Part shown: piece by piece, positions 12,350 to 24,850 of the stretch
Layout of the letters: every line of letters starts with the position of its first letter
How positions within the stretch are numbered: the first letter of the stretch is position 1
From: Tolypeutes matacus
Lineage: Eukaryota > Chordata > Mammalia > Cingulata > Chlamyphoridae
NCBI GenBank assembly: GCA_026826555.1
Contig: JAKSZT010053837.1
Location: 1,008,770-1,072,769, forward strand
Length of the DNA stretch: 64,000 nt
Reading direction: 5' to 3'
Program-made: the position numbers and the translations under genes
The notes under the pieces: generated by a model
What the model saw: only the letters and a program-made list of their open reading frames with translations
Databases searched by the model: none
What the model was told of the DNA's origin: nothing

Positions 12350-14613
12350 TTTGGTAATTGCAAAAGCACCACCCCACTCTCAGCACTAAATTCTGTATTT
12401 GTGGGTCAAAGGAGTGCTGATGTAAAGTACCAGAAATATGTTGGCTTTTATAAAGGGTATTTATTTGAGGTAAAAGCTTACAGTTACAAGGCCCTAAAAA
12501 GTTCAACTCAAGGAAACTTCCTCACCAAGGTCTGTTGTCATGTGTTGAAGCAAGATGGCAGGCAACTTCTGCCTGGTCTCTCCTTTCTTCTTTCTCTTGA
12601 GACTCCATTCTCTTCGGCTGCAAACTATCAGGTGAAAGTCTCATCTCTTCCTGGGGCTCCAGGATGAAAACTGGCAAAGTTCTCTCTCTTCCATGTCTAT
12701 AGAGCTCTTGTGTCCTCTTCTGTGAATCTTCTTGAGTGAGTGTCTGTTTCTATCAGCCCACCAAGGAGGCAGGGACTGAACCCTGAGTCACACCCTACTG
12801 ATGTGACCAAATCAAAGCCTTAATCTTGACTTAATCAAGTAAACATAAAATCTTTGAATTTAATACAATCAAAGGGTGCCACACCCAGAGGAACAGACCA
12901 GTTGACAAACATAATTAATATATTTTTGGAATTCAAAAATAATATCAAACTGCTACACCAAATATCCAATAAAGGTGATATTCATATTATATAAAGAGAT
13001 CATACAACTCAATGATAAAAAGACACACAAAAAAAACTTAAACAAAACAAAATAAAAATTAAAAAAAGACAAGCAACCCAAATTTTAAAATGGGCAAAAG
13101 ATTTGAATAGATATTTTTCCAAAGATGAAATACTAATGGCCAAAAAGCACATGAAAAAAGTACATCACTAGCTAAGAGAGAAATGCAGATCAAAACTATA
13201 ATGTGATACCATTTCTCACTTATTTAATAATAAGATGGCCATTATTAAAAAGGCAGAACACTACAAGTGCTGGAGAGGATGTGGAGAAATGGAAACACCC
13301 CTTCCCTATTGGTGGGCATGTAAAATGGTGCAGCCTCTGTGGAGGACTGTTTAACGGTTCCTCAGGAAGCTAAATATAGAACTGCCATATGATCCAATAA
13401 TCCCTCTAACAGGCATATATTCAGAAAAACTGAAAGCAAGGATGCAAACTGATGTTTGCACACCAATGTTCATAGTGGCATTATTTCTAATTGCTAAAAT
13501 ATGAAAACAACCCAAGTGTCCATCAACCGATAAATGGATAAACAAAATGTGGTATATACATACAATAGAATACTATTCAGCTGTAAAGTTTTTTTTTAAC
13601 AAGTCAGTTTTATTTATATGTATTAATAAAGCATACAATTCATCCCAAGTGTACAATCTATGGTATTTGGTATAATCACATAGTTGTGCATTCATCACTT
13701 CAATCATTATTTGGGCATTTTCATTATTCCAGTATCACATTACCTAGATTGCTATTGCTTAGCAGTAAATTTTGAATTTGGGAAGTTTGAGTCTTTCTAC
13801 TTTGTTCTTTTTCAAGATTGCTTTGACTATTCTGGGTATCTTCCAATTCCAAATGAATTTTAGAATTGGTTTGTCAATTTCTACAAAGAAGTCAGCTGGG
13901 ATTCTGATAGGGATTGTGTTGACTCTGTGGGTCAGTTTGGAGAGTATTGCCATCTTAACAATGTTAAGTCTTCCAATCCATGAACATGGGATTTTTTTTC
14001 CCACTTATTTAGATCTTCTTTAATTTCTGTCAACAATGTTCTATAGTTTTCAGCGTATAAACTTTGTATAGATCTTGTTAAATTTTTCCTAAGTATTTTA
14101 TTCTTTTTAATGCTATGGTGAATGGATTTGTTTTCTCAATTTCATTTTTGGATTGTTCATTACAAGTGTATAAAATACAATTGATTTTTGTATACTGAAC
14201 TTGTATTCTGCAACCTTGCCACTAGCCTTTATTAGTTTTAACTACTTTTTAGTGGACTCTTTAGGACTTTTTATACATAAGATCATGTTATCTGCAAATG
14301 GAGATAGTTTTACTTCTTCCATTCCTATCTGGATGTCTTCTATTTCTTTTCCTTGACTAAAAGCATTGGCTAGACTCTTCTATACAATGTTGAACAAAAG
14401 TGGTGAGAGTGGACATCCTTGTCTTGTTCCTGAGCTAAGGTGGAAAACATACAGTATTTCACCATTTGGTATGATATCAATGCCTTTTATCAAGTTGAGG
14501 AAGTTCCCTTTTATTACTACTTTATTAAATGTTTTATCATGAAAGGGTATTGGATTCTGTCAGATGCTTTTTCTGCATCTATTGAGATTATCCAGTGATT
14601 TATTTTTACTTTA

Positions 14614-15081
14614 TTTATTTTTAAATTGACTTTATTTTTTCTTTTTTGGTATACAGTTCTGAGTCCCCACCCCCACCCCCCGCTTGCTGTCTGTGTCCAT
14701 TCACTGGGTGATCTTCTGTGTCTGTTTCTTGCCTTCTCTTCTCATTTTTCTTCTCCTGGCATCACCAGGGATTCGATCCTAGGGACCTCCGATGTGGGAG
14801 AGAGGCACCTTGTCACTTGCGCCACCTCAGTTCCTGGTTTCTGGCACATTTTACTTTGCCTCTTCCTTGAGTGTGTCTTTTGTTGCATCATCACCTTGCT
14901 TTGTGGCTCACCACACGTGGACCTGGCTTTCCCCTGCATCTCTCTTTTCTTGCATCATCATCTTGCAATGTGGCTCACTTGCTTGCCCTTTTTTTTTTTA
15001 ACCAGGAGGTCCCTGGGATCAAACCTGAGTCCTTCTGTATGGTAGACAGATGCCCAACCACTTGAGCCACATCCGCTTCCC
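14614..15081 (-). mobile_element. Dimeric DAS-type SINE
   Basis: The ACCACTTGAGCCACATCCGCTTCC head complement is at the right and the A-tail complement at the left. The 13-base duplication TATTTTTACTTTA (14601-14613, 15082-15094) is exact. Confidence 0.92.
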
Positions 15082-15466
15082 TATTTTTACTTTACTGATA
15101 TGATATATTAACTCAATAGATTCTTGTGTGTTGAACTGACCTTGCATTCCTGGAATAAATCCCACTAGGTCATGATGCATAGTTCTTTGTATATTTTGCT
15201 TGATTTGGTTTGCTAGTATTGTCTTGAGGATTTTTGAACCCATATAATAAAGAAATATTGTTTGTAGTTTTCTTTTCTTGTGATGTCTTTATCTGGGTTT
15301 AGTATCAGAGTAACTCTGGCCTCATAAAATGAGTTTTGAAGTGTTTCTTACTTTTCTATTTTTTTAAAGAGTTTGTGAAAATTGGTATTAATTCTTCTTT
15401 AAATGTTTGATAGACTACAGCAGTGAAGTCATCTAGGCCTGGGCTTTTCTTTGTGGGTAGGTTTTT

Positions 15467-15566
15467 GTTTTGTTTTGTTTCTTTTTAGGAGGTACCGGGT
15501 ACTGAACCCAGGACCTCATACATGGGAAGCAGACATTCAACCACTAAGCTACACCCCATCCCCAGT
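15467..15566 (-). mobile_element. Monomeric tRNA-derived SINE
   Basis: TTAGGAGGTACCGGG...GAACCCAGGACC...CCACTAAGCTACACCCC is the complement of a single tRNA-like unit. GGTAGGTTTTT duplicates at 15456-15466 and 15567-15577. Confidence 0.85.
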
Positions 15567-16594
15567 GGTAGGTTTTTTTTTTTTTTAATTACTAATTGAA
15601 TCCTTTCCCTTGCTATAGAACTATTCACATTGTCTACTTTTTCTTGGTTCAGTTTCAGTAGTTTGTGTATTTCTAGTAATTTGTCCTTTCATCTAAGTAT
15701 CTAATTTGTTAGCATACATTTATTTATCATATTCCTTTGTAACCTTTTTTGTTGCCATAAGGTCAATAATAATGTTCTTTTTTCATCTTTTCTTCTAGTA
15801 ATTTGAGTCTTCTTTTATCTTGGTCAAATACCTCAAACTTTATCAATTTTGTTGATCTTTGAAAAGAAACAGTTTTGATTTCATTGATGTTCTATATTAT
15901 TTTTCTATTTGCTTTTTCATTAATTTCCTCTCTAATCTTTATTATTTCCTTCTTTAGTTTTAGTTTGCTCTTCTTTTTCCGGTGTCTAAAGGTGAAAGTT
16001 TAGATTATTGATGTGAGATCTTTCTTTGCTCTTGTTATTTATAGCAATAAATTTCCCTCTAAGCATTGCTTTAGCTGTTTTCTTAAAAAGCTAGAAAATG
16101 AATCTCCTAAGTTTTGATATGTTGTGCTCCATTTTCATTCATCCCAAAGAATTCTTTCATTTATGCTTTGATTTCTACTGTGAACAATTGGTTATGTAGG
16201 AGTGTGTCATTTAACTTCAACATATGTGTGGGTTTCCCAAACTTTATCTTGCTATTGATTTCTAATTTTATTCCATTATATTCAGAGAACATACTTTGAA
16301 TTATTTCTATCCCTTTAAATTTATAATAGTTTATTTTGTGGCCTAGCATATGGTCCGTCCTAGAGAATATTCCATATGCACTAGAGAAAAATACATATTC
16401 TGTTTTTGTTGGATGGATAATTATTTTTATCTGAATTAACTTTCGTGGTTTTGATCATTGTACTGTGATTGTATAAGAGAATGTCCTTGCTTCTAAAAAA
16501 TATTTGTTGAAGCATTTAGAATTAAAAGAACATCATTTCTGCAACTTACTATCAAATGGTTCAGAAAAAAATGCATGTATACATATGTGTGTGT

Positions 16595-16616
16595 AGATAG
16601 ATAGATNNNNNNNNNN

Positions 16617-16667
<51 letters not shown>
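16595..16667 (+). repeat. (GATA)n microsatellite with a 10-N gap
   Basis: GATA units run on both sides of ten Ns at 16607-16616. The true length is unresolved. Confidence 0.97.
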
Positions 16668-16669
16668 GA

Positions 16670-16840
16670 TAGAATGAACAAATGAGGAAGCAACTGAGGC
16701 AAAATGTTAACAATTGGTGATTGTGAACCTGGGTAAGGTGTATACAGGAGTATTTGTACCAATATTGCAAATTTTCTGTAAGTATGAAATTAAATCAACA
16801 TCTAAAATTACCTCCAAAAATGTTAAAAGATGACTGGACT
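16670..16840 (+). mobile_element. L1 3' end, sense
   Basis: GAGGCAAAATGTTAACAATTGGTGA followed by a GGTAAGGTGTATACAGGAG and TTTTCTGTAAGTATGAAATTA pattern is the terminal L1M 3' UTR. Confidence 0.7.
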
Positions 16841-17520
16841 AAATGACTGATAAGGCTTTTCCGCACTCCAATATCTAGGTGGCTAGGGTTCTGATTTTTT
16901 GCTTCCTTTGCCTGAAGGAATCAAGGTAAGTATAACCAGGAACGACTCACTCAGACAAAAAGGACTCCTAAGAGTGATAGAAATCATTCTATTCCTATCT
17001 TCTTGTCCATGAATTCAATGTGTTCTGCATTTTGGGATTGCTGCCGTTATTTCTCTATTACACTATCTCAAATAGCAAAGGAGGTTACGGTGTCCAAATA
17101 TAGTCCCTGTCTCTGTTATAATCAGTGATAGTAGAGGAATAGCTGGCATCAAGGGTCATATTTTGGAAACAGTCTCCATTTTCAGCAATCATAATCTCTG
17201 AGGCTTTGTGTGACATATTTTACCTCTCTCTGCACTGACATTTCCAAGGGTGGACTTACTAAATCTCAATGATAGTGTTAAACAGATTATCTCTAAATTC
17301 CTTCCACAACCCCAATCCTATAGACCAAATAGTTTAATAACAACAAAATACACAATTCTAGAAATTAACTAGGAACTTTGTACTGAAATAACTGATGTTT
17401 TTAGATTACATAAGTTGACTCATGGAAAACTTTCCAAACTTAGGGCAAGTGTTTTGTTTGATTTTTCAAAAATCTCAATCCATTGCTTCCACAATAATCT
17501 TTCACCTCAGCATCCAGAGC
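16841..17520. other. Unique sequence, nothing recognised
   Basis: No gene, RNA or repeat could be supported. Short open frames near 17415 show no domain. Confidence 0.5.
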
Positions 17521-17521
17521 A

Positions 17522-17792
17522 GAATAATAACAACAGTAATAATGTTCCTGAGCCTTTACCATGCTCTAAGTACTTTTATAAGTGCTCTACATGTATTAAT
17601 TTATTAATCCCCACAACAGTTCTGTGAAGAAAGTACAGTATTACTATCCTCATTATATAAAAAAAAAAAAAAAAAAGGAAAACCAAGGCACAATAATTTT
17701 AAGTAACCTGCTTAAAGTTACAAAGCTAGTAAATTACGGTCTGGAATTCAAATCCAGACCCTCTGGCTCCAGAATCTAGGCTCTTAATACAT
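17522..17792 (+). mobile_element. MIR SINE
   Basis: CATGCTCTAAGTACTTTTATAAG, TTAATCCCCACAACAGTTCTGTGA, CAAAGCTAGTAAATTACGG and CTCCAGAATCTAGGCTCTTAA follow the MIR consensus over almost its whole length. An 18-A run replaces the middle. Confidence 0.88.
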
Positions 17793-19020
17793 ATGATATG
17801 CCAGTTTTCATGGTTCAGAAATTCCTTTGCACATTATCTTCTTTATCTTGCATAGGGCTTTTGGATCATTGAAGCTGAATGGAGTAGTTTCTTCCCTCCT
17901 GGCTGGGACACAGGCACCCTCTGTGCTAATTGCCATTTTCCCATTGTCTTTTGTATTAGATATGATAGTCTAGTCCCTTCACCATCCCGTGAGTCAGAGT
18001 CAGTGATCTGCATCTCCCTTCAGCCACACAGCGTGATCTCTGCTGGCATTTGCTTTATCCATTCCTCTTTTGGGAACTCTGGTATCACTTTTCCATTCAA
18101 GAGCATAAGAGTAAAGGACAGAGCAGGAAAGCATTGGATGGGACCTGGAATTGAGACCAGTTTCCTCACTGGCTGACCCATTTCTCTGAGCCTCAGCTCC
18201 TTCCCTTGAAAGAAGAAAAATACACTTAGTACTTTATAGTTTACTGATGGGTTTTATGGTCATTCTCTCTTAAAATGGAGCAAACACTTCCTAAGTCTAA
18301 AGATTAAAAGGATGAGTATTAAAAATGCTTGTAAACTTTTAAACTATATACAAATATTAATTACTATTAAAATTACTACCCAGGTTCAGCACCAGAAATT
18401 TATAATAATTAGTTCTATCTACTGTGGTATCTTTAGAGCAGAAATGAGTGCAAATTGAGTTCAAAGATTAAGAACTGATCAAAAAAATTAAAATTTCTAT
18501 TAGACTAATTACCTTACTATAATAAATCCAGAAGACTAGTACAGACAGACTAGTAATCTCTATCTGGTCCCATAGGTAAGGCACAAAGAGAATCATGAGA
18601 TTATACAGTGGTTTTCACTCCACTCAGATGACAAGAGCAAATTCCTAGGCAAACTCTACAATTTCCAACTGTTGAAATTTGAAGACTATGTTTGGGAATC
18701 ATGTCAAACCTCCTGGGTTTCTAAGCCAAGAAGCATATAGGACCTAAGAAACTACTGAGACATTTAGGAATTGGTGAAAGATCTCCATAACTTTTAGGAG
18801 AGACCTCTGTGGCCTTACTACAAGAGCATCTTTAGGCTTTAATGTGAGAACCTCTTTGTCCTTAGTGAAGAAGGATTCTGGAACTCTTGCATAAGGATCT
18901 CTGTGACAGTGTGAGGCCACTGTGGCTGATATCAACTTGATATGTTAAGGCTTAGCTTTGGACTTAACAGGTCCTGGAAAAGGGATTTAATGGTAGAGAA
19001 ATAATAGAATACTATTCTAT
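17793..19020. other. Unique sequence with a MIR remnant
   Basis: TTTCTCTGAGCCTCAGCTCC near 18180 is a MIR trace in sense orientation. Nothing else in the stretch is identifiable. Confidence 0.4.
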
Positions 19021-19751
19021 TCCGTATTATGGTAGAGCCAACAGAATACTGAAGAGGAAGAAAAGCAAACTTGGAGGACTCACGCTACGTGATTTCAGGA
19101 CTTACTACAAAGCTACAGTAATCAACGCAGAGTGGTAGTGATGAAAGAATGGACATGTAGGTCATTAGAACAAAGTAGAGGGTCCGAAAATAGACCCACA
19201 TGATTATAGTCAACTTATCTTTGACAAAGGAGAAAAGGAAAGGTAATGGAGAAAGTATAGTCTTGTCACCAGATGATACTTGAACAGTTGGACATCCATA
19301 TGCAAAATAGACATAGACCTTACACTTTTCACAAAAAAATTTACTCAAAATGGATCATAGACCTAAATGTAAAATGCAAACAATAAAACTTCTCGAAGAA
19401 GACATAAGAGAAAATCCAGGTGAACTTGGCAATGAGTCCTGATCCATGAAAGAAAAAATTGGTAAGTTGAACTTTATTAAAATTTAAGCCTTCTGCTCTA
19501 GAAAAGACACTGCTAAGATAATCAAAAGACAAGGCAATACTTGCAAAACACATGTCTGATAAAAGACTTGTATCCAAAATACACAAAGAACTCTTGAAAC
19601 GCAACAATAAAAAAATACTCTACCCAATTCAAAAGTAGGCAAAAGAGCTGGAAAGAAACCTCACCAGAGGAGATATACAGATGACAAATAAACATATGAA
19701 AAGATACTCAACTTCTTTTGTAATTAGGGAATTGCACATTAAAATGAGATA

Positions 19752-20105
19752 ACAGGAAGCGGATGCGGCTCAAGCGATTGAGCTCCCGCCAACCACATGG
19801 GCGGTCCCGGGTTCAGTTCCCAGTGCTTCTTAAAGAAGACAAGCAAGACAGTGAGCTGACATGACAGGCTGGTGTGGCAAGCTGATGCAACAAGAGACAC
19901 AAGGAGGAAAACATAATGAGAGACACAACAAAGCAGAGAGTGGAGGTGGCTCAAATGATTAGGCGCCTCCCTCCCACATGGGCAATCCCAGGTTTGGTTC
20001 CCAGTGCCTCCTGAAAGGAAGACAAACATACAACGAACAGACACAGCAAGTGAAAACAATGAGGGGGAAGAGAAATAAATGAATAAATAAAATACATCTT
20101 TTTAA
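19752..20105 (+). mobile_element. Dimeric DAS-type SINE
   Basis: Two tRNA-like halves (GGAAGCGGATGCGGCTCAAG and GCAGAGAGTGGAGGTGGCTC), each with a B box. AAAATGAGATA duplicates exactly at 19741-19751 and 20106-20116. Pol III A and B boxes are recognisable in the first half. Confidence 0.93.
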
Positions 20106-20454
20106 AAAATGAGATACCACTGCACCTATCAAAATGGCTAAAAATTCAAGACAATACCAGCTGCTAGTAAGGATGCAGAACAACAAGAAGTTGGTTCATT
20201 GCTGAAAATACAAAATGGTACAATCACTTTGGAAAAACAGTTTGGCAGTTTCTTACAAAGCTAACTAGAGTTTTACCATATAACCCTGGATTAAGCTTAT
20301 AGGTTTTTACCCAACTGAATGGAAACCATGTCACACAAAAACCTATATACAAATATTTATAGCAGCTTTATTTGTAATTGTCAAAAACTAGATGCATCCA
20401 ATATGTCCTTCACTATGTGAATGGATAAAAAACTGTGGTACATCCATACAATAG

Positions 20455-20877
<423 letters not shown>

Positions 20878-21230
20878 ATGAACTGTCAAGCCATGAAAAG
20901 ACATAGATGAATCTTAAATGCATATTGCTAAGTGAAAAGAAGGAATCTGAAAAACCTACATATGGTATGATTCCAATTATATGGCATTTTGGAAAAAGCA
21001 AAACGATAGAGATAGTAAAAAGATCAGTGATTTCCAGGAGTTTCAAGGGAGGGAAAAGGTTTAGAACAGGTGAAGCAGAGGGATTTTTTAGGTCAACACT
21101 GTGGTACTGTAATTGTCAATACATGCCACTATGCATTTTTCAAAGTTCATTGAACTTTACAGCACAAAGAGTGAACTACACTGCATACACATTTTTTAAA
21201 AAGTTATTTCAGAGGCTGGTGAATCCCAGA

Positions 21231-21586
21231 GTGGAGTGCAGAATGTGACAAAACAATCTAACTTTATTAAAAAGGTATGAAATGACCTCACTGAAGGAGG
21301 CAGGGTGAAAGGTGCTGACCTAAGTAACTTTGGAAGTGGAGTTTGCAAACCTAAAGACAAAAGTCAACTGTACATAAGCACTATACTGTATTTGATAAAG
21401 TTCATTCCCATGTTATTGGATTAACAAATCTGATGCTTCTATACATGTATATTGGAACTGAACAATTAAGTAAATGGATGGCAGAGGTGGGAGCTAGGTT
21501 TCTCACTGTCAGAGGAGGTGTTCACAGCTATGCAAGGGGAAGAGGCTAGCATGGTCCATTTGGTAATGGATTAAAATTGAAGACAT
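21231..21586 (+). mobile_element. Probable L1M 3' UTR remnant
   Basis: GGTGCTGACCTAAGTAACTTTGG and the following A/T-rich text look like an old L1 3' UTR continuing the element to the left. The assignment is weak. Confidence 0.45.
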
Positions 21587-21588
21587 CA

Positions 21589-21957
21589 CAGGAAGTAGAA
21601 GTGGCTCAAGTGATTGAGCTCCTGCCTACCACATGGGAGGTCCTGGGTTTGGTTCCTGGTGCCTTCTGGAGAAGATGAGCAAGACGGCCAGCTGGTGTGA
21701 AGGGTTGGCATGGTGAGCTGATGCAGCAAGATGACACAATGAGGAGACACAAAGAGGAAACACAGTGAGAGACACAAAAAAGCAGGGAGCGGAGGTGGCT
21801 CAAGCGATTGAGCACCTCTCTTCCACATGGGAGGTCCCAGGTTCAATTCCCAATGCCTCCTAAAAAGAAGAAGAGCAGACACAGAGAGCAAATGGTGAAT
21901 GGACACAGAGAGTAGACAGTGAGTGCAAACAATGATGGGGGGGGGAATAATTTTTTA
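21589..21957 (+). mobile_element. Dimeric DAS-type SINE
   Basis: Two tRNA-like halves with GGTTTGGTTCC and GGTTCAATTCCC B boxes, flanked by the exact 16-base duplication AAAATTGAAGACATCA (21573-21588, 21958-21973). Confidence 0.94.
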
Positions 21958-22280
21958 AAAATTGAAGACATCAGTATGAATTCATGTTTAGCTCAAAAGA
22001 GACACTGAAGAACCAATATTTCTACATATGGAAAGATTTGCATATAAGTATATAGTGTGGGTTAGTAAGGACCTGGAGCAGTGATACTTCAGTAGCAATG
22101 AGCATACCTAATGCCCACATCTTGGTATCTAATAATACTATCCAAACAAAAGAACCAGAGCTCCTTGGAGAAATGGCTGATCCTAGGACTGGGGCAGAAA
22201 ATATGTAAGATGAGCCCGAAGAGTCTTGTAGTGCCAGAAAGTAAGGAAACACTCATTTTAAAAGTAAAAAAATTAAATTA

Positions 22281-22464
22281 GGGAAGCGGCTGTGGCTCAA
22301 TCAGTGGGGCTCCCGTTTGCCATATGGGAGGCCCCGGGTTCGGTTCCCGGGGCCTCCTGGTGAGGGCAGGCCCGCCCGCGCGGCGTGGTTGGCTGACCCA
22401 GCGAGCGCGGGCAGCAAGGGGGGGATAAATGAATGAATAAATAGAATCTTAAAAAAAAAAAAAA
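22281..22464 (+). mobile_element. GC-rich monomeric SINE (CTGTGGCTCAATCAG type)
   Basis: GGGAAGCGGCTGTGGCTCAATCAG, B box GGTTCGGTTCCC, a CpG-rich linker (CCCGCCCGCGCGG) and a GGGGGGATAAATGAATGAATA tail differ from the other SINEs here. CpGs are retained, which suggests recent insertion. TAAATTAAATT-like text flanks both ends. Confidence 0.88.
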
Positions 22465-22469
22465 ACTAA

Positions 22470-23560
22470 ATTAAATTTAAAATATCACAATGATGGGAGT
22501 GTGTCAAAGGAACACAGGTGCCAACTGGAGGAGCTGCCAGTGACAAAAGCTGGAACAATTTGAGCAACTAAATAAAAAGGTATTGGATTATAACCCAAAG
22601 TATAAAATAAATATCCATGACTCCATACTGATATACAAATGATTGGATAAATAAATGAAGGAGGGAGAGAGGCAAATATCCCAATGCAGAAGAATTGCAA
22701 ATAATTTAGAGAAATGCTCCACCCTCCTTACCATATGGAAAGGGGAAGAGGGAGTAACTTTACAATGGAAAAACCTGACATTTTCTAAGTCAAGGTGAAC
22801 AAGGTCAATATGAATAGTGATGTAATATTGATAGTATGTACTCTTGATATGATGTGAGGAAAATGGCACTTTTACTTTACTTCTGTGGCCTTCCTCCCAA
22901 AATTTTATAACCCAGTTTAACCAAGAGAAAAATATAAGACATAGCTCAATAAAGGAATATTCTACACAATACTTAGACAGTATACCTCAAAATTCTCAGG
23001 ATCATTCAAAACATTGGGCTATATGCTTGTCTTTGTGCCAGTTCCATGTTATTATTTTTTTTTTTTCCGGGGGAGAGCGCGAACGCAGTCCCCCACTACC
23101 ACAAATTATGCAGTCGAGTTTCCCGCATTTGGGGAAATCGCAGGGGTCAGCACATCTGGAGTGAAATGGATAAGCCTCGCCCTGGGAAAACCACCTTCGT
23201 GATCATGGTATCTCCCCTGCCAGGTGTATTTTTCCATGTTATTTTGGTTGCTGTAGCTTTGTGATACATTTTAAAATCAGAAACTGTCACAGCCAAGAGG
23301 AGACTAAGAAGACATGACTGCTAATTATAATGTGGTGATCCTGAAACAGAAATGGGATATTAGATAAAAACAAAGGAAATCTGAATAAAGTTTCAACTTT
23401 AGTTAATAATAACATATTGACACTGATTCATTAATTGTAACAAATGTACCATACTAATGAGGGATAATAATGGGGGAATTGGGTGTGGGGTATATGGGAA
23501 CATTGTACCATCCTCACAATATTTCTGTAAATCTAAAACTGTTCAAAAATGAGTTTATTT
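22470..23560 (+). mobile_element. L1M 3' UTR, sense, with an antisense L1 piece and U1 inside
   Basis: TGCTCCACCCTCC...GACATTTTCTAAGTC, CTACACAATACTTAGACAGTATACC, then ACTGTCACAGCCAAGAGGAG and GTGTGGGGTATATGGGAAC are consecutive L1M 3' UTR blocks. 23008-23279 is an antisense L1 fragment that itself contains the U1 copy. Confidence 0.72.
23067..23229 (-). pseudogene. RNU1: U1 snRNA retropseudogene
   Basis: Read on the minus strand, this matches U1 snRNA almost end to end (163 bases, family about 164). It includes the CCTGGCAGGGGAG start, stem-loops and the AATTTGTGG Sm site. A 12-base A tail (T run 23055-23066) and an exact 12-base target duplication TTCCATGTTATT (23042-23053 and 23232-23243) show L1-mediated retroposition. 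Two bases are missing in the 5' end that pairs with 5' splice sites, so it could not act as normal U1. It lies in an antisense L1 piece. Confidence 0.93.
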
Positions 23561-24179
23561 AAGAAAAAAGAGGAGCTAAGTTTTAAGCTACAGAGTAACA
23601 GTGCGTGGGTTGTAATCCCAAATCATTAGTGCTAAGTCTAATAATTCTAAACTGCTTCCGATTCTAAACTGCATCTAAAACTGCATCATCTAAAGTTTAA
23701 TGATTCTAAACTGCATCTGATTCTAAGGCCAAGGAATGAACACTAAAGGAAAACTTCTTACGTTCAAGTAGCTTGTCACCCTCTTCAAATGGTCTCCTTA
23801 TTTATTACTCAGACTAATACCCTAAATAAATCAAGTCTATAGCTTCCTCCATTTGAAAAAACAGGCATCTTTATTATATTGTGAATATGCAATCATCTTG
23901 TGTGTTGCAGTAGAGAAACACCTCGATTTAATTATTACTAACTCAAAAAGAAAATGGAAAATTTCAAAGTCTTATTCTTGGAATACTGTCTTTGGAGAAA
24001 AAGAAACTTTTTTGGTGTTTGTTTTGTTTTATCTGTTTTTTGGTAAGATACTTCAATATAACTATCAGAATGGAAGTCATGGGATAACGAAGGGTAAAAA
24101 ATTAGGACAGGCTGAGTTATGTGGTGGAAGAGGGATTTTCTTAGGGGAAAGTGTGAGGAATTGAGAATGGGCTAGGGAG
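23561..24179. other. No recognised gene or repeat
   Basis: AT-rich sequence. The tract 23635-23725 contains three imperfect copies of a TTCTAAACTGCATCT motif. The open frame at 23853-24164 has no recognisable domain. Confidence 0.5.
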
Positions 24180-24850
24180 CAATGTCAGGATTCTGGATAT
24201 CAACCCTTATCGGTTACATGGTTTCCAGATATTTTCTCCCATTCTGTAGGTTGTCTTTTTACTTTCTTGGATAAAATCCTTTGATGCACAGAAGTTTTAA
24301 GGTAAATGAAATCCTATTTTTCTTATTGGTACTCACACTTTCAGTGTAAAGCCTAAGAAACCATTGCCTAACACAAGGTCCTGAAGATGCTTCCCTGTGT
24401 TTTCACCTAGGCATGTTATAGTTTCGGTTCTTATATTTAGGTCTCTGATCTATTTCAAGTTAATTTTTGTATATGGTGTGAGGTAGGCACCCACCTTCAT
24501 TCTTTTGCATATGAATATACAATTTTCCCAGTTCCATTTATTAAAGAGACTATTCTTTTTCCATTGAGTGGACTTGACTTCCTTGTCAAAAATCAATTGG
24601 CCATAGATGTGAGGGTTTAGTTTTGAACTCTAAACTCAATCCCATTGGTCTATATGCTTGTCTTTGTGCCAGTTCCATGCTGTTTTGATTGCTATAGCTT
24701 TGTGATACATTTTAAAATCAGAAAGTACAAATCCTCTTACTTTGTTCTTCTTTTTCAAGATGGTTTTAGGTATTCAGGGCCCTTTACTCTTCCACATAAA
24801 TTTGATGATTGGTTTGTCCATTTCTGCAAAGAAGCCTCTATTTAGTTCAT
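24180..24850 (-). mobile_element. L1 ORF2/3' region, antisense
   Basis: GTTGTCTTTTTACTTTCTTGG, CACCTAGGCATGTTATAG and GTCTATATGCTTGTCTTTGTGCC are antisense L1. The last matches the piece that hosts the U1 copy at 23 kb. Confidence 0.8.

Larger units (their letters stand above)
10257..12957 (-). mobile_element. MaLR-type endogenous retroviral element with two LTRs
   Basis: Two directly repeated LTRs of 564 bases each (12394-12957 is the 5' LTR, 10257-10820 the 3' LTR) enclose a 1.57-kb interior. Both LTRs begin TG and end CA in sense orientation. The interior's first bases on the minus strand (GTGCTGAGAGTGGGGTGGTGC, then ATG, with a TGGGTAAGG shortly after) resemble the start of MaLR interiors. 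A purine tract (AGAGGGTGGAG) abuts the 3' LTR. The 5-base flanks are CCACA and CCAAA, one mismatch. There is no pol region, so it is non-autonomous, like other MaLRs. The LTRs have visibly diverged, so it is not recent. Confidence 0.88.
8541..13595 (+). mobile_element. L1 ORF2 3' half, sense, carrying two LTR insertions
   Basis: The L1 pieces 8541-8968, 9685-10256 and 12958-13595 run in order through ORF2 to its 3' end. The 8541-8816 part still has a 92-codon open stretch ([20 protein letters not shown]). A solo LTR (8969-9684) and the MaLR provirus (10257-12957) split it. Confidence 0.85.
13596..16480 (-). mobile_element. L1 ORF2, antisense, carrying two SINEs
   Basis: Reverse-complement ORF2 runs from its 3' end (13740) through the reverse transcriptase region to about 16480. 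The minus-strand peptides [20 protein letters not shown] and KTILANQIKQNIQRTMHHD are L1 RT text. SINEs lie at 14614-15081 and 15467-15566. Confidence 0.85.
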
